Shown: positions 1 to 11,409 of the stretch, piece by piece
How the letters are laid out: every line of letters begins with the position of its first letter
Position numbering within the stretch: the first letter of the stretch is position 1
Source of the DNA: Muscardinus avellanarius
Taxonomy: Eukaryota; Chordata; Mammalia; Rodentia; Gliridae
Direction: 5' to 3'
Assembly: GCA_963383645.1 (NCBI GenBank)
Contig: OY726571.1
Location: 79,028,476 to 79,092,475 of the forward strand
DNA length: 64,000 bases
The notes under the pieces: generated by a model
The model's input: only the letters and a program-made list of their open reading frames with translations
Database searches by the model: none
Told to the model about the DNA's origin: nothing
Made by a program: the position numbers and the translations under genes

Positions 1-2019
1 TTAGGTATTGATAAACAATGCTAGCAGCTGTTCAGAAATTAGTTGTAAGATAATTTAAAGGATATGAGAAGGGGGTAAGAGTTAGTAATTTTAATGTATG
101 TCCTGTTGAAGGTTTGATAGAAGGATTTTTAGGCCAAACAACTTTAGAATCCATTTGCAAGTTTTATCAATCCAATGGATTTTATTTTTTGTATGAAGGT
201 GGTGTTATAGTAGAGCCTTCTTAATGTTTAGGAATCTTTGTGTAGACTTTCTTCCTTCGATCTGATATTTCCTTCTTTTCTTCTCTGCCTTTTTTTTCCC
301 TTTGAGGAAGTTTTGCTTGGCCTGGAGTAAATGAAACTCAGAGCCCAAAAGGTTCTGCTAAATTGAGCTTGAAACTGAAAACCCAGGGCTCTCTAGTGAG
401 TGCTGAGCGAAAGGGAGAATATTGGCTGGATTTCACCCAGTGGAATCCTCTGACTTTTCTATTTTTCTCTTTGCCTTCAGAATTAGAAGATAAAAGTTAT
501 AAATATATAAAGCCATGCATTGGGAGGAATTAAACTCTCTGAAGCTGAAACTTCTTAGTAATTGACACAATGATTCAAATTAAACTGATGTTGGTTCTGA
601 GCAAACTTTGTTGACCTAGTTGCAATGAAATGCCCTGCCACACCACGTGGGTTTCCAACTGGCCAAAACCCAGATGCCGCACTTGCTGTTGACAGCCATC
701 AGCTCCGTGCCAGTTGGCAGCTTTGACAGCAAAACCATAGGTCTGGTAAAGTTGGGGGAGCCACGGCTCTCCATTTTGCCTGCCAGACAAGTCTTGAGCT
801 CAATTTAGGACTGGGAAAACCAGTCCAGTGCAGGCCTTTGTTAACTCCAGGGAAACTGATATTAGACACACTGGATTAAGAGTATCAGTGGAATTAAATA
901 GGTGTACTTGTCGATCCTTTGCATGAATTTAGTTTCCATTAGAATTCCTCTCATCTAAACAATCTTAAGATGATGGAAAATTCCAGCTGGTGTTAAGACA
1001 CAGAAATGGTACCATTGTCCTCAATGTAAACCATGACTGGGAAAGACATTGGAGGCTGGCTGGCATTGGAAGGCTTGTTTCTCTCTTTTGGTTTGGTTCA
1101 CTTCTTATCGTAAACCTTGGTAATTACATTTTGTTCATCCCGGGAGGCTGGAAGACCGACAAGGCTGTGTTTAAAAGGGAGGAATGGAAACCTCCCAACA
1201 ATGCCTGAATTCAGCTCACTTGGCTCCATGCATTATGACATCTTTCATCACTGAAGCAGTCACGTACGGCCATGTTGGGCAGCATGGGAATAAATGGCTT
1301 TTATCTTGTCTTTTCTTGAGCTTAAAGATTTTCCTTTTTGCAAACATTTTTCTGTAGATACCCCATACATTTTTCTTAGTGCTTCTTTGCTGGGGCTGGG
1401 GAATGAAATTTGTGTAAATGGATATGTTTTTGCATCTACTTGCTATTTTTAAATTTAAATTAAAAAAAAAAACAAATGCTCATGTTTAACAGGCTTTTCT
1501 TGGTTCTAAATATTTTACTTCAACCACATGCATATACAATATAGTATTCTCCTTAAAAGGGCCGAACTATATGCTAAATTTAGGTAGTAAGTAATAGATT
1601 GTGATGGGGGAATAAAAAAAAGACAAAAATATTAGTGCTATATAAAAGATTTTTAGTTTTGGTGACTTATTGGTGCTGCTGGGTTTTGCCATAGTTAAGG
1701 AGTTGGTCCTGTTTGTACAAGGAGAGATTTTGCTTTGTTCTCCTATTGCTTGAATTTGGATAGAAATATTATATTCTTTGTTTATCAGAAATAGAAAAAG
1801 CAACATTAAATATCAAATCAGACTCTCCATAAGAAAAGCTATTCTAATCTAATATATTTGAGTGAGGTGAAGAATTCACTCAACGTAAAGTGCATAAAAC
1901 TCATAAAAACAATAGCATCAATGTAAAAGTTTCTGGTTAAAGTGAGCATCATTGATTTTCTTCTAATTTGGAAATTTAGCAATTTGATACTCGGGCATGT
2001 GTTGAAAGCTAAAATACTA
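1..2019. other. Unique AT-rich non-coding sequence
   Basis: No coding exon, RNA gene or recent repeat is recognisable. Short open frames on both strands (about 60-90 codons) have no recognisable domain and no splice context, so I treat them as chance. A pure A run lies near 1460-1472. The part from about 295 to 880 is noted separately as possibly conserved. Confidence 0.6.
295..880. promoter_or_regulatory. Candidate conserved non-coding element
   Basis: This repeat-free block has mixed base composition, balanced AT-rich homeodomain-like motifs (TAATT, ATTAAA) and an E-box (CACGTG near 645), in contrast to the low-complexity surroundings. Nothing in it reads as an exon. The assignment rests only on texture and motif content; cross-species alignment would decide it. 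Confidence 0.25.
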
Positions 2020-2200
2020 GTATGTTTTAGGTGCTTGGAATATGTCACCTTATTATTCCTGATAACAGTTCTTGAGGCAAATGCTATCATTGTCTCCATT
2101 TGTCAACGAGAAAACTGAAAGGTTATAAAGTTAAACAATTTTTCAAAGCCAACTCTTAATTACTGATGAATCCAGTCCAGGGCATCTGTTCTCAGAGATC
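2020..2200 (+). repeat. MIR SINE fragment
   Basis: An ancient tRNA-derived MIR is recognisable from the order of its core blocks: a 'taggtgcttggaatatgtca' equivalent, then 'ttgtctccatttgtcaacga' followed by 'gaaaactgaaaggtt' and a 'cagtccagggcatctgt' tail. It is heavily diverged, as expected for a repeat that predates placental radiation. Confidence 0.7.
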
Positions 2201-2384
2201 TTGCTGTTAATGTATGCTTTCACATCAGCTATGAATATGTCCAAAGTTCTATTGCTTTTTTGGAAACAAACAAGTCCAATGCTTATGTTTCTTCTTATAA
2301 GTAACTGACTTTGATATTACAACAATATATATATTATTTCAATTTTCTTGTGGATCAGATCCTTCTCTGGGTGATAGGCCTGAT

Positions 2385-2670
2385 GCATGGATAAACAAAT
2401 TGTGTTACATGTAGACAATGGCCTATTACTCGGCAATTAAACAGAAATGTAGCAGTGTTACATGCTAAAACATAGTGAACCTTGAAAACATGATGCAGAG
2501 TGAAAGAGGTCATCCAGGAATTGGTGTGTATTCTATGGTTCCATTTAGAGAAAGGTGCAGAAGAGTTAAATCTGTAGAGACAGAAAAGAGATTAGCAGTT
2601 GGCAGGGGCTGTTGGGACAGAGTCAGTGGGGATTCACTTCTAATGAGTAAGGGTTTCTTTTTAGAGGATG
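2385..2670 (+). repeat. Ancient L1 (L1M-type) 3' fragment
   Basis: The order of blocks matches the 3' part of old mammalian L1s: 'tggataaacaaattgtg', 'aaccttgaaaacatgatgc', 'gagtgaaagaggtcatccag', 'attctatggttccattta', 'tagagacagaaaagagatt', 'agcagttggcaggggctg'. The open frame crossing it is an accident of this repeat. Confidence 0.7.
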
Positions 2671-3099
2671 ACTAATGTTAGATCCCTGCCCATGTCCTTA
2701 TCTCAGAACTAAGCTTGGATATCAAGTTGTCCACAAAATACTGTCATTCTTCTATGAGCCTCTATCCTGGAAATTCTGGGAAAGAAATAATTTCCTAAAG
2801 AGTTTAGAATAGCTTTTCTATCAGTTTCCTTATATTAAAGTTTCTAAATAATTAAGGAGCATTTCTCACTCACAGATTACTCATCTTTAGCCTATCTAGT
2901 AAAGTGTCTTCAAAGCTTTGGTGTCCAAAGAGTGGTACCAGGACCACATAGCCACCTCCTGGGAGCATGCTCCAGTGCAGATTTCTGGGCCCACTTAGTC
3001 CTACTGCGTCAGAGTCTGATCCATTCTTAGGTGATTTCCTTACACAGCAGAATGTTAGACACTCTGCCTTAGAGAACAGGCATGCCTACATAGCCAGAA

Positions 3100-3270
3100 G
3101 GTGATCCACAGACTAAATCTTGTCTCTATCACATATAGGCTTTGTAAAGTTGGGCAGGTCATAGAGAGCCTAACTTTGTATGTCAGTTTCCATTTCTGTG
3201 AAAGAGATAACATAGGATTATTGAAGGATGAAAATAGAGACTGCATGTACAGACCAACCTTGACATGGTG
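3100..3270 (+). repeat. MIR SINE fragment
   Basis: Diverged MIR-like core: 'gttgggcaggtcatagagag', then 'tcagtttccatttctgtgaa' and a purine-rich 'agagataacataggatt' block. These are the equivalents of the MIR 'gggcaagtcac ... cctcagtttcc ... ctgtaaaatggg' sequence. Confidence 0.6.
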
Positions 3271-3439
3271 CCGGGAAATACTGTCCAGTGAATGTTCAGT
3301 GTAGAAGTGAAGTTGACCCTGTGTGGACAGGACACTTATGTCAGGGCACACCAAAGGCAGGGATGATGCTCTTGTTGGGGTTCTTCCCCTGGACTTCAAC
3401 AGAGTAGAGTAGCGTGTATAACAGGGAAAGTGGTAGTTA

Positions 3440-3590
3440 GAAGATAATGGATAAATAAAACGTGCTATACCCACACAATGGTATATTTTCCAGCAATCGG
3501 AAAGGACTGTGGCAATGACACAAACTAAAATATGGATGAACCTTGACAACATTCTACAATGGACATGATCAAGCAAGACATCACGCATCA
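3440..3590 (+). repeat. Ancient L1 3' fragment
   Basis: Matches the same L1 region as the copy at 2385: 'ggataaataaaacgtgctat', 'acacaatggtatattttcc', 'aaatatggatgaaccttga' and 'caacattctacaatggacat'. A 178-codon antisense open frame overlaps it but has no coding features. Confidence 0.6.
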
Positions 3591-3776
3591 CTTTGCCCCG
3601 GAGGCTTTAATGTCAAGGAATGTCCCAGGTCAGGAGGGTAGTAGGCAAGATTCAGGGAGAGTTGCTTTCTTGAACTATATCAGTATGTGAACACATGAGG
3701 ATTTTCATATATCTAGTCCCAAACTGGAGGTTTGTATACTGAAAGGTTGAGAAGGGAAAGCACAGAAAGCAATCAA

Positions 3777-3831
3777 GGAGAGAGATAGAGATAGAGATAG
3801 AGATAGAGATAGAGAGAGAGAGAGAAGAGAA
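3777..3831. repeat. (GAGATA)n / (GA)n microsatellite
   Basis: About seven GAGATA hexamers pass into a GA dinucleotide run. Translated antisense it gives a poly Ser-Leu stretch, which explains the spurious open frame there. Confidence 0.95.
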
Positions 3832-5352
3832 GGGGAGCGAGTGCTAAGAAGGTGAAAAGAGGGATTTCTGACTACATTCACACTCTGGAGTTCTGTGCAC
3901 ACCCTGCTCACCCACCAGTGGGATTCTCTAGGCAGATCTTGCCTCCCACTTTGCCGGTCTGTGGCTTGCAGGTGCATGGATTAAAGGAGTGGGATTTTCC
4001 TCTGGCCACCGAAGGGCTCGGGACACGTTTTCAGAATGCATTATAAAAACAGCACTTCCTCAGCGTCTCTTACTCTGGTCACACTTCCTGATCAACATGG
4101 GTTTTGTTATAAGAGTTTCTCTCTGTTGACAGAAATGTAGTTGGCGACCTCAGGCAGCCTGCAGCGGGATCTGGAGCCAACACAAACACGCCCTTTGGCT
4201 CCTCCTACCCTCATAGGATTGTAGCTTTTGAATATGTGCCCTGGCAGCCTCCATGGCTATCAGTGTTGTTATTTCAATTTATTGTTAAACTTAAAAAAAT
4301 AACTCTGGTAAAGAGATATGTGTGCATTAATGACATGGACAGGACAGAGTTCGCCAAGTTCACTGATGGAGGAGAAAATTTAAAGTGAGGTGTGAAGCTG
4401 CTTAGAGCTGAGCCCTTTCAATAGGGGAATTCATGACCTGCTGGATCACCTCTCCAGTGTCCTGCTGCCCCAGTTGTTTTTCAGATTATATGGGCCACAT
4501 GATTCAGTGAGTGTAAAATAAACCAATAGGATCCAGAATCCACTGAGTTCTTTTCCCATCTGATTTTAATCAAGGTCACCAGAAAGTAAAAATTACTCTA
4601 ACAAATAGGGGCTTTGGTGTCATCATTAAAGTTTTCTTCTTTCTTTGTTATTCAAATTTCTCTATTTTTAATAACATTTCTGTGCATTAGACACGGCTGC
4701 AAGCCCCCAAGATGCAGCTAGTCTAATGGGCAACAGAGTCTAAACTCTCTCTGCCTTTCTGCAATCTGCCTACTCGTTTACTCTTGCTTCCTCTCCTCTC
4801 CTTTGAAACACATCCACAGTATCCCAGAGACTGGAAGCCTCACAGACATGCATGTGCTGGAAATTTCCACTAGGGCTCCTCCACCCAGTCCTCCACCCAG
4901 CTTCCCACAGCACCACTTCCTCCTCCGCTGCCCATTTCCCGCATGCATTTTTACAGACTTCCCTTCACACCTGTCATCTGCCTCAAGTGGTAGAGACACT
5001 GGTTTCTCTGACCAGAACGTGCTGTCACTTTTTAATCTTCCTCCTGTGCCTCTTCATTTGAACTGGCAGCACTGACTTTGAGCTAAGGGAGATGTGAAGA
5101 CAGCTCAAAGGAACTGTAAGACAACATGATAATGTGTCTCTAAATGCTAAATGAAGTGACAAGCTCACGGCATCTCAAAGAAAATCTTAATTAAAGTGAG
5201 TAGAGGTGATACTCTGCACACATAACAACTAGTACCTAAACATGATACCCTGCGCACATAACAACTAGTACCTCAAGACCCGGGTCCTCTAGCCAGTGTC
5301 TCATCCTCCTTTTCTGTGTCTTAGATTACAAAACCTAACTTTTAATTTTAAT
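3832..5352. other. Unique non-coding sequence
   Basis: No repeat family or exon recognised. A C/T-rich patch at about 4780-4960 opens several short frames on both strands, but none has recognisable homology. A 27-bp near-identical direct repeat ('ataacaactagtacct' core) occurs near 5220-5272. Confidence 0.5.
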
Positions 5353-5577
5353 TTGTGTGTGTGTGTGTGGGGGGTGCTGGGTATTGAACTCAGAGTTATT
5401 CTACCTTTGAGCTATACCCCCAGATCAATTTTATTTTGTATTTTTACTTGGAAATAGGATCTCACTAAGTTGCAGAAAGCCTTGCTGAGTTGCTAAGGCT
5501 GGCTTCGAATCTGTGATCCTCCTGCCTCAGCCTCCCAAAGTCCTGGGATTACAGGTGAGTGCCACCACACCCGGCTC
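5353..5577 (-). repeat. B1-dID composite SINE
   Basis: Antisense copy. Reading the plus strand, a (TG)n tail is followed by 'gctgggtattgaactcagag', 'gagctatacccccag', 'tgctgagttgctaaggctgg', 'cctcagcctcccaaagtcct' and 'gccaccacacccggc'. The first part is the tRNA/ID-like half and the second the B1/7SL-like half. The element's A-rich tail has become a TG microsatellite. Confidence 0.9.
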
Positions 5578-7075
5578 TTAAATGATTTAATTTAGATAGG
5601 ATGCCACAGTTAAATTACATCACCCCTCTCCCCAGTAATCCACGACATGTGTCAACATCGTCAGGATGTGTGTAACTTAGAGTTTTCCTTCTGTCAAAAG
5701 GAAAGAGCCAGTTTGCTTTCATTCGTAGTCCTAAAATCTGGTAATACCTAGTTCTATACAAGAGAATGAGTGTTCTGATGAGCGGAGCAGAGGAGGCCTG
5801 ATTAGTAGGCAGAAACGAGCTGAAAAAGCAGAAAATAAGGAATGAAAGATGGATCGATTATTTCCGAGTTACTTCCCTTATAGGCTTGAAACACAAGAAG
5901 CTTTCTTATCCTGATGGGTCAGGGAAAGGAGGCCCATTCTGATTGGTTGCTGTGAATCACCTGGATGTATTTATTTGGGAAAACAGCCCATTGCAAAATT
6001 CAGTTTCCTTATGTGGTATTCTGCAAGAGTGACTCCATTCTGGTTTTGTCTGGTCTTCTGGGGTTTGGTGCAGAAGCTCAGTTCCAGACAAGGGTTCCTT
6101 TATACCTTTGTTGAGCAGTTCCAAAAGACCCAGTAGATGCCCTTTCTCTATCACCCAGGGTTCTCAGATAGAGAAGTGCTCCAGTTAGCCATCGAACTGT
6201 ACCCTCACATGTAAGCAGCCTGAGAAGCGGTCAGAAATGCATTGCCAAGGGAAATCAGCACACAGGACTGATCATTTCCCTATTCTTCTTGGCTTGTTCT
6301 AACACACTGTCATGCCAGGGCTGCCCATTTGGTTTTTAAGTGCCCATGGAAGCTTATTTTCCTTGGTCAGTTTTCTTATCTGGTAGAAACACAGCTTTGA
6401 TTATGACCCATGATAAGTACTCAGCTATAGGGAAGGCAGATACTGGTTCTTGAAACAGTGTATAGTTTGAAATTTTTTTTTTTTTTGGTGGGGGGACTGA
6501 AAACTATAGGTAGTTACAGCAAAGGTCAATAAGTGCTGCAGCAGGAGAAGACCATTGAGGTGCTGTGCTTGAGATCCTGTTGAAGCTGTTTGGGGCATTC
6601 TTGAAGCTCTAAGGCAGTGCTTTCCATTAGAATATCTTGAGATGAAGACATTCTGTATCCATACTGCCAGTATGGCAGCCGTCAGTCACAGATGCCCAGT
6701 GAAGCTTGAAACATGAGGAATCCACTGAGGAACTAAATTTTGCTTCTACTTAATATGTAATAAATTCATACTCAAATTGAAATAGCCACATACACTATTG
6801 ACTTCTTTATTGGACAGTGAAATTCCAGGGTGTCAGATATGTGCAGTCTTTCTTGGTAACCCTTATTTGCATCTACTTTCCTGGAAGATATGAAGGCCAT
6901 GAGACTGGGTACCATGTTCTTGTCCATAGCACCTTCAAAATAATTGAAATGAAGTCCTAGATGTGGGCCTATACTTTCCCACTAAATTGTATGCTTTTAA
7001 GATAGGCTCTGCTTTTTAAAAATACTTTGCCATATACTGTAAGTGTTTGTCAAAGGTGCTTAAAAAATACCAGTT
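5578..7075. other. Unique non-coding sequence
   Basis: No recognisable gene or full repeat. A T run followed by 'ggtggggggactgaa' at 6471-6500 could be the last remnant of an antisense SINE, but it is too short to call. Confidence 0.5.
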
Positions 7076-7271
7076 GAGCCAGGCATGGTGGTACATGCTT
7101 GTAATCCCTGAGCTTGGGAGGCTGAGACAGGAGGATTGCACAGGTTCGAAGCCAGCCTCAGATACTTAGTGAGGCTCTTGGCAACTCAGTGAGACCCTGT
7201 TTCCAAATAAAATATAAAATAAGTCTGGGAGTATAGCTCAGAGGTAGAAAGCCCCTGGGTTCCACACCCAG

Positions 7272-7334
<63 letters not shown>
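7076..7334 (+). repeat. B1-dID composite SINE with (TA)n tail
   Basis: Sense copy: 'gagccaggcatggtggtaca' (B1 A-box region), 'ggttcgaagccagcctcag' (B-box region), 'gagaccctgtttcc', then the ID half 'tctgggagtatagctcagag' and 'gggttccacacccag'. The tail is a pure TA microsatellite from about 7273 to 7332, about 30 dinucleotides. Confidence 0.9.
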
Positions 7335-7890
7335 ATTTGAGTTTTTCACGTGGATTAGTCATAGGATCATAAGGTATTAAAACCAAAGGGACTTTTGCTT
7401 TTTCATAGGATATCGCTGCTGCCTGTCCTCAATTGCTCTTTATTCCTTCCTTCTGCTGATAAATCCTAAGGATGTTGGCCTTTACAGAACTCTCCATTCT
7501 GACTCAGTACAATGTGGCCTTCTCTCCCCAGCTGCTTAGGGAATCATTTGAATGTTACCATGAAACCCAACTGTGATCAGTAAGATGTGAGGGGCTTCTT
7601 CTGGGAGTGACTATGGGAAAGGTTTGCTCTTAGAAGGGATATGAGGAAGAGGCCATCCATCTTTTGCTTATAAGTATATCTGTGATTGCTGAGTCTGGAA
7701 CTGATGAGCCACTTTATGATCATGAGGTTGAGGTGGGAGTAGAGGTGAGGAGACAGAGTTGTGAAGATACAGAATCTTCAATGTTGAGCTGCTAACCCTG
7801 AAATTTGTTTAATGTTTGCATAATTTTTTCTATGAGATATACTAAGTTTTTTTTTATTTTTAAAAACCAAGTGTATTAAAATTCTCAATG
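7335..7890. other. Unique non-coding sequence
   Basis: Nothing recognisable as a gene, RNA or transposon. Confidence 0.5.
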
Positions 7891-8285
7891 CTATAATCCA
7901 AAGAACTGACCATGTAGTTTAGTGGAAGGAATATTTGCTCACAGTTTCCTTGAGAGTTCTGAGTTCAGTCGATATAAGGGTAGAGACCATGGATCTTGGG
8001 GCATGTCAGTAAGAAGTGAAGAGAAGGAAGAGAGCAAAGCTTCACCTTCACATCATAGAGCCCAGAAGCAAGAAAGAGGGAAAAGAGAGGAAGAATCAAT
8101 ATGTAATCCCCAAGGCCACACCCTCAAGGACCCAACCTCTCTAGCCACATTCTACTAACCAAGCCACCAGGGCTGAGATTACAACCAAGCCTGCTTCTAA
8201 CATTGCTACCTTGTTTCCATGAAGGTTGGAAGGGACATTCTATTTCCAAACCATTAAGCTAATGGAACTAGGATTGTCACAGATA
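7891..8285 (-). repeat. MaLR-type LTR (ERVL-MaLR), diverged
   Basis: Antisense of a rodent MaLR-like LTR. On the plus strand: a 'ctcacagtttccttgagag' region, purine-rich 'gaagagaaggaagagagc', 'caaggccacaccctcaagga', 'cctctctagccacattctac', then the LTR start side 'ggacattctatttccaaacc'. The same block order recurs at 19890-20225. The open frame here is not a gene. The family name is from memory of squirrel repeats and is tentative below the MaLR level. Confidence 0.55.
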
Positions 8286-8420
8286 ACATCTGGACACAGC
8301 TCAGCTGACCCCCTGCAAAGCAATAATCAAGAATCAGTGGTGACTTCATTCTCTTCTGGAGCCCAATGGAGAAATGGAGAATCCAATTCTAAGCTCACAA
8401 GATTGTTCTTGGCATTCAGT

Positions 8421-8655
8421 TTTATTTTTTTTGTTTGTTTGTTTGTTTTTGCAGTACTGGGGAGGGAAGCCACAGGCATTCTATCTACCTCCAAGGTACA
8501 CTCACAGCTCCATTTTTTATTCTTTATTTTGAAACAGGGTCTCACTGAGTTGCAAAGGACCTCACTAAGTAACTGAGGTTGGCCACAAACCTGGATCCTC
8601 TTGTCTCAGCCTCCCAAATGCTGGGATTACAAGCATGTGCCACCATGCCCGGCAA
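8421..8655 (-). repeat. B1-dID composite SINE
   Basis: Antisense copy with an interrupted T-rich tail containing (TTTG)n, then 'gcagtactggggagggaagc', 'gaaacagggtctcactgagt', 'cctcaactaagt'-type and 'ctcagcctcccaaatgctgg' blocks, ending 'caccatgcccggc'. Confidence 0.9.
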
Positions 8656-10169
8656 GCGTTAGCTTTTTTGTTATGATTTTTTAAATTTTGGCTTGCTATT
8701 TGTTGGCCATAGGCTCCTCTTTGCTCTCTTTTGCATGACATTTTCCATGAAGCAGCTCAGCCTTTTGGCTTATTTTTTCAAAATGGTCCAGACTCCCCTC
8801 ACATGAGGAAGCTGCACTGCCGTCACATCCATCTTGTCATATTTGCTATGTTCTGATGGTCAGAAATAAGTCTCAGGTCATCCCACCTTCAGAGAGAGGT
8901 TCACAAAAGAGCATGAACATGAGGACCACCACACAGCCGCGGTGCCAAGACCTCTTTAAAGTCAAAGTGAGGAAATTGGCCAGAGGAATGATAGAGCTTC
9001 CAGAAGGTAGAGTTTCTTGGTAGAAGAATTCAGAGGAGGTTCTACATTTTCACCTCAGGACATAAGCCACAAACCAGTACTCTAAAGTTATACATGTTCC
9101 TTCATCTTTCTAAACCTCAGTTTCTAATTTCTCAAAGTTAACAAGATCTTTTCTTAAGAATTGTTCTGGGAGTTTCATATGGCTGCATTTCCAAGTGCCT
9201 GTCATGGTAGCTGCAGAGATAATAGCTATTTTTAAAGTACTGGCTTCTTTATACTTAATTTTCTTTTCTACCACAATTTGTACTTTCCTTCATCTCTTTA
9301 GTGAGGAAGATGAGAATGTTCGATTTATTGTTGTTTGACTTTGAAAGGTGGGAATACTATCTGTTAAGTTGAAAATTAGAGTTAGCAGAGGTTTTTGGAG
9401 CCATCTCAGGAGTAAGGAAGTAGGTCCAAAGTCAAGTAGGAACCTTTTCCTTAATAGTGCTGACATAACTGTGTCTTTACTTTGGCCACAATCTCTGAAT
9501 TTCAGGTCAGAGAAATTGAATTGGGAAACTTATCTCTGGGGACTTTCTTCCTAGCATTTTGTTTTTTGTTTATTAAATTAAAGTCAACTCTCTTCTCTGG
9601 AGGGCATATTTTTTATGCCAGCCAATTGTCATAAACAATACACTAGGAAGTTTTTTAAAGTGAAGTCACAGACTCACTGGTTGATGGGAATTCTCAAACT
9701 ATTGTTGTTAGGCTGCGATTCCTGGAATGAAATTCAGAAATTTCCTTGGAGTCAAGATAAGTTCACTTCATAAAGTGTGCACGAGGAATCTCATTCCTCC
9801 TCTCTGACCCACTCTGAATTGTTTTATAGCAGAGGTCAGCGAGATGTGCGTTCCTTCCTGCTACACTATCACGCCGTCCTCCTTTGGGGACAGAAGTCTT
9901 TATACATGGGTGAACTGTCATGTGTGATACGAAAGTAATGCCTTATGATAGACTTTGACAGAGTTAAGAGCCAGACTTTTGTCCTCTTATTTATTAAGTT
10001 AAGCTCCTGAGGGATAGAAAGGGAGAGACGTGCATTAAAAGTGTTCCAACAATACTCAGGGATATTTCTCTTAGGTTTTAGTTCCATGGTGCTATTCTAG
10101 TCTTTATTGCCAATCTGAATTGCTTTAGCTAAAATAACCCTGTAGTCTCTGTTCTTGTTATGATTCAAA
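8656..10169. other. Unique non-coding sequence with a possible MIR scrap
   Basis: Mostly unassigned. About 9085-9180 ('ccttcatctttctaaacctc' then 'agtttctaatttctcaaag') may be a MIR core fragment, weakly supported. Nothing else is recognised. Confidence 0.45.
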
Positions 10170-10300
10170 TTGTTATCAGTCACTGAGATCACAGTGTGTA
10201 CCAGGCTGAGCTTCGTTCTAAGTGCTTTACATGTATTAATTTATTTAATCCTCTCAAATACGCCTGATAAACTATAAGTTATGTGTTTGAGCAGATAGAG
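10170..10300 (+). repeat. MIR SINE fragment
   Basis: Good MIR core: 'tgtaccaggctgagcttcgt', 'tctaagtgctttacatgtat', 'taatttatttaatcctctca' and 'aatacgcctgataaacta', the usual order of this ancient SINE. Confidence 0.8.
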
Positions 10301-10529
10301 ATAGCATACATGCCACTAACTTAAGACAAAAATTGTTGCAAGCTAGCATTAATGATATTGGAGGGTGGAGGCATATGTATTCTCCTCTTATCTGTACTTG
10401 TTCAACAGAACCTCTGTTTAATTTACTGGGGCCTCTGCCAAAGTAAGACAGCCAAGACGCTCAAAGCCCCAGAGTTTATTTTGAAGACATCCTTACGTCT
10501 TCATGGGGAAAGACCATTTTATACTACTT

Positions 10530-10735
10530 TTTTCTTTCTTGAGGTACTAGGGATTGAACCCAGGGACATTCTATCTCCAAGCTATATCCCCAGCCCTATT
10601 TTATTTCTTATTTTGAAACAGAGTCTCACTAAATTGTAGAGGGCCTGAGTTGCTAAGGCTAACCTCAAGCTTGAGATTCTCCTGTCTCAGCCTCCCATGC
10701 ACTGGGATTACAAGTATGTGCTACCATGCCCACCT
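10530..10735 (-). repeat. B1-dID composite SINE
   Basis: Antisense copy: 'gaggtactagggattgaacc', 'gctatatccccagccctatt', 'gaaacagagtctcactaaat', 'ctcagcctcccatgcactgg', ending 'taccatgcccacc'. It lies just downstream of a short unassigned open frame that reads into the SINE. Confidence 0.88.
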
Positions 10736-10942
10736 TTTGAATTTTTAGTGATTATCTGATATATTGTTGTACAATAGATTTGCTTATTAAGTACAGATGA
10801 AACACACACAAGCAGAAGAGGAAAAACACACTTAACTGAAATTTACTTGAGCAAAAGAATTAATAAGTGTATGATATAGTCTATGATATCCTATGGCTAT
10901 CAATAATTAATATTTTTAACATTTTTTATGTGTGTCCAGAGA

Positions 10943-10944
10943 GG

Positions 10945-10979
<35 letters not shown>

Positions 10980-11041
10980 CATATATATGTATATATGTGT
11001 ATATATGTATATATATGTATATATGTGTGTATATATATATG
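10943..11041. repeat. (CA)n(TA/TG)n compound microsatellite
   Basis: A 26-base CA run grades into an alternating TA/TATG tract. Translations of it (His-Thr, Tyr-Ile) account for two spurious open frames. Confidence 0.95.
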
Positions 11042-11184
11042 GTATATAGGAACCAAATGCATTGTGCCCCTATTCTTGGCTAATTTTTGCTACAGGAGAG
11101 ATACTTACTTATGGATTCTAAATCACATCCAACTGTACCATCACTGATCTTTATTAGATTGCCACTAAATGGATCAGAATTTTT

Positions 11185-11393
11185 TTGTGTGTGTGTGGTA
11201 CAGGGGACTGAACCCAGGGGCATTTTACCTCTGAGCTGCACCCCTAGCCCTGATTTTTATTCTTTATTTTGTAATAGGGTCTCACTAAATTGCAGAGAGC
11301 CTCACTAAGTAACTGGCTCTCTGCAAACTTGTGATCCTTCTGTCTCAGCCTCCCAAGTACTGAGATTACAAGCATGTTTCACTATGCCCAGCT
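11185..11393 (-). repeat. B1-dID composite SINE with target-site duplication
   Basis: Antisense copy with a TG-interrupted tail, 'ggtacaggggactgaaccca', 'gagctgcacccctagccctg', 'ctcagcctcccaagtactga', ending 'tatgcccagc'. It is bounded by a 14-bp near-perfect duplication (ggatcagaattttt at 11171, ggatcataattttt at 11395), which fixes the insertion boundaries. Confidence 0.92.
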
Positions 11394-11409
11394 TGGATCA
11401 TAATTTTTA

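Noticed and set aside
3055..3591. 178-codon antisense open frame
   Set aside because: It overlaps a MIR and an old L1 in the opposite direction and shows no domain, signal or splice structure.
7186..7386. Tyr-Ile repeat peptides
   Set aside because: Translation of the (TA)n tail of a SINE.
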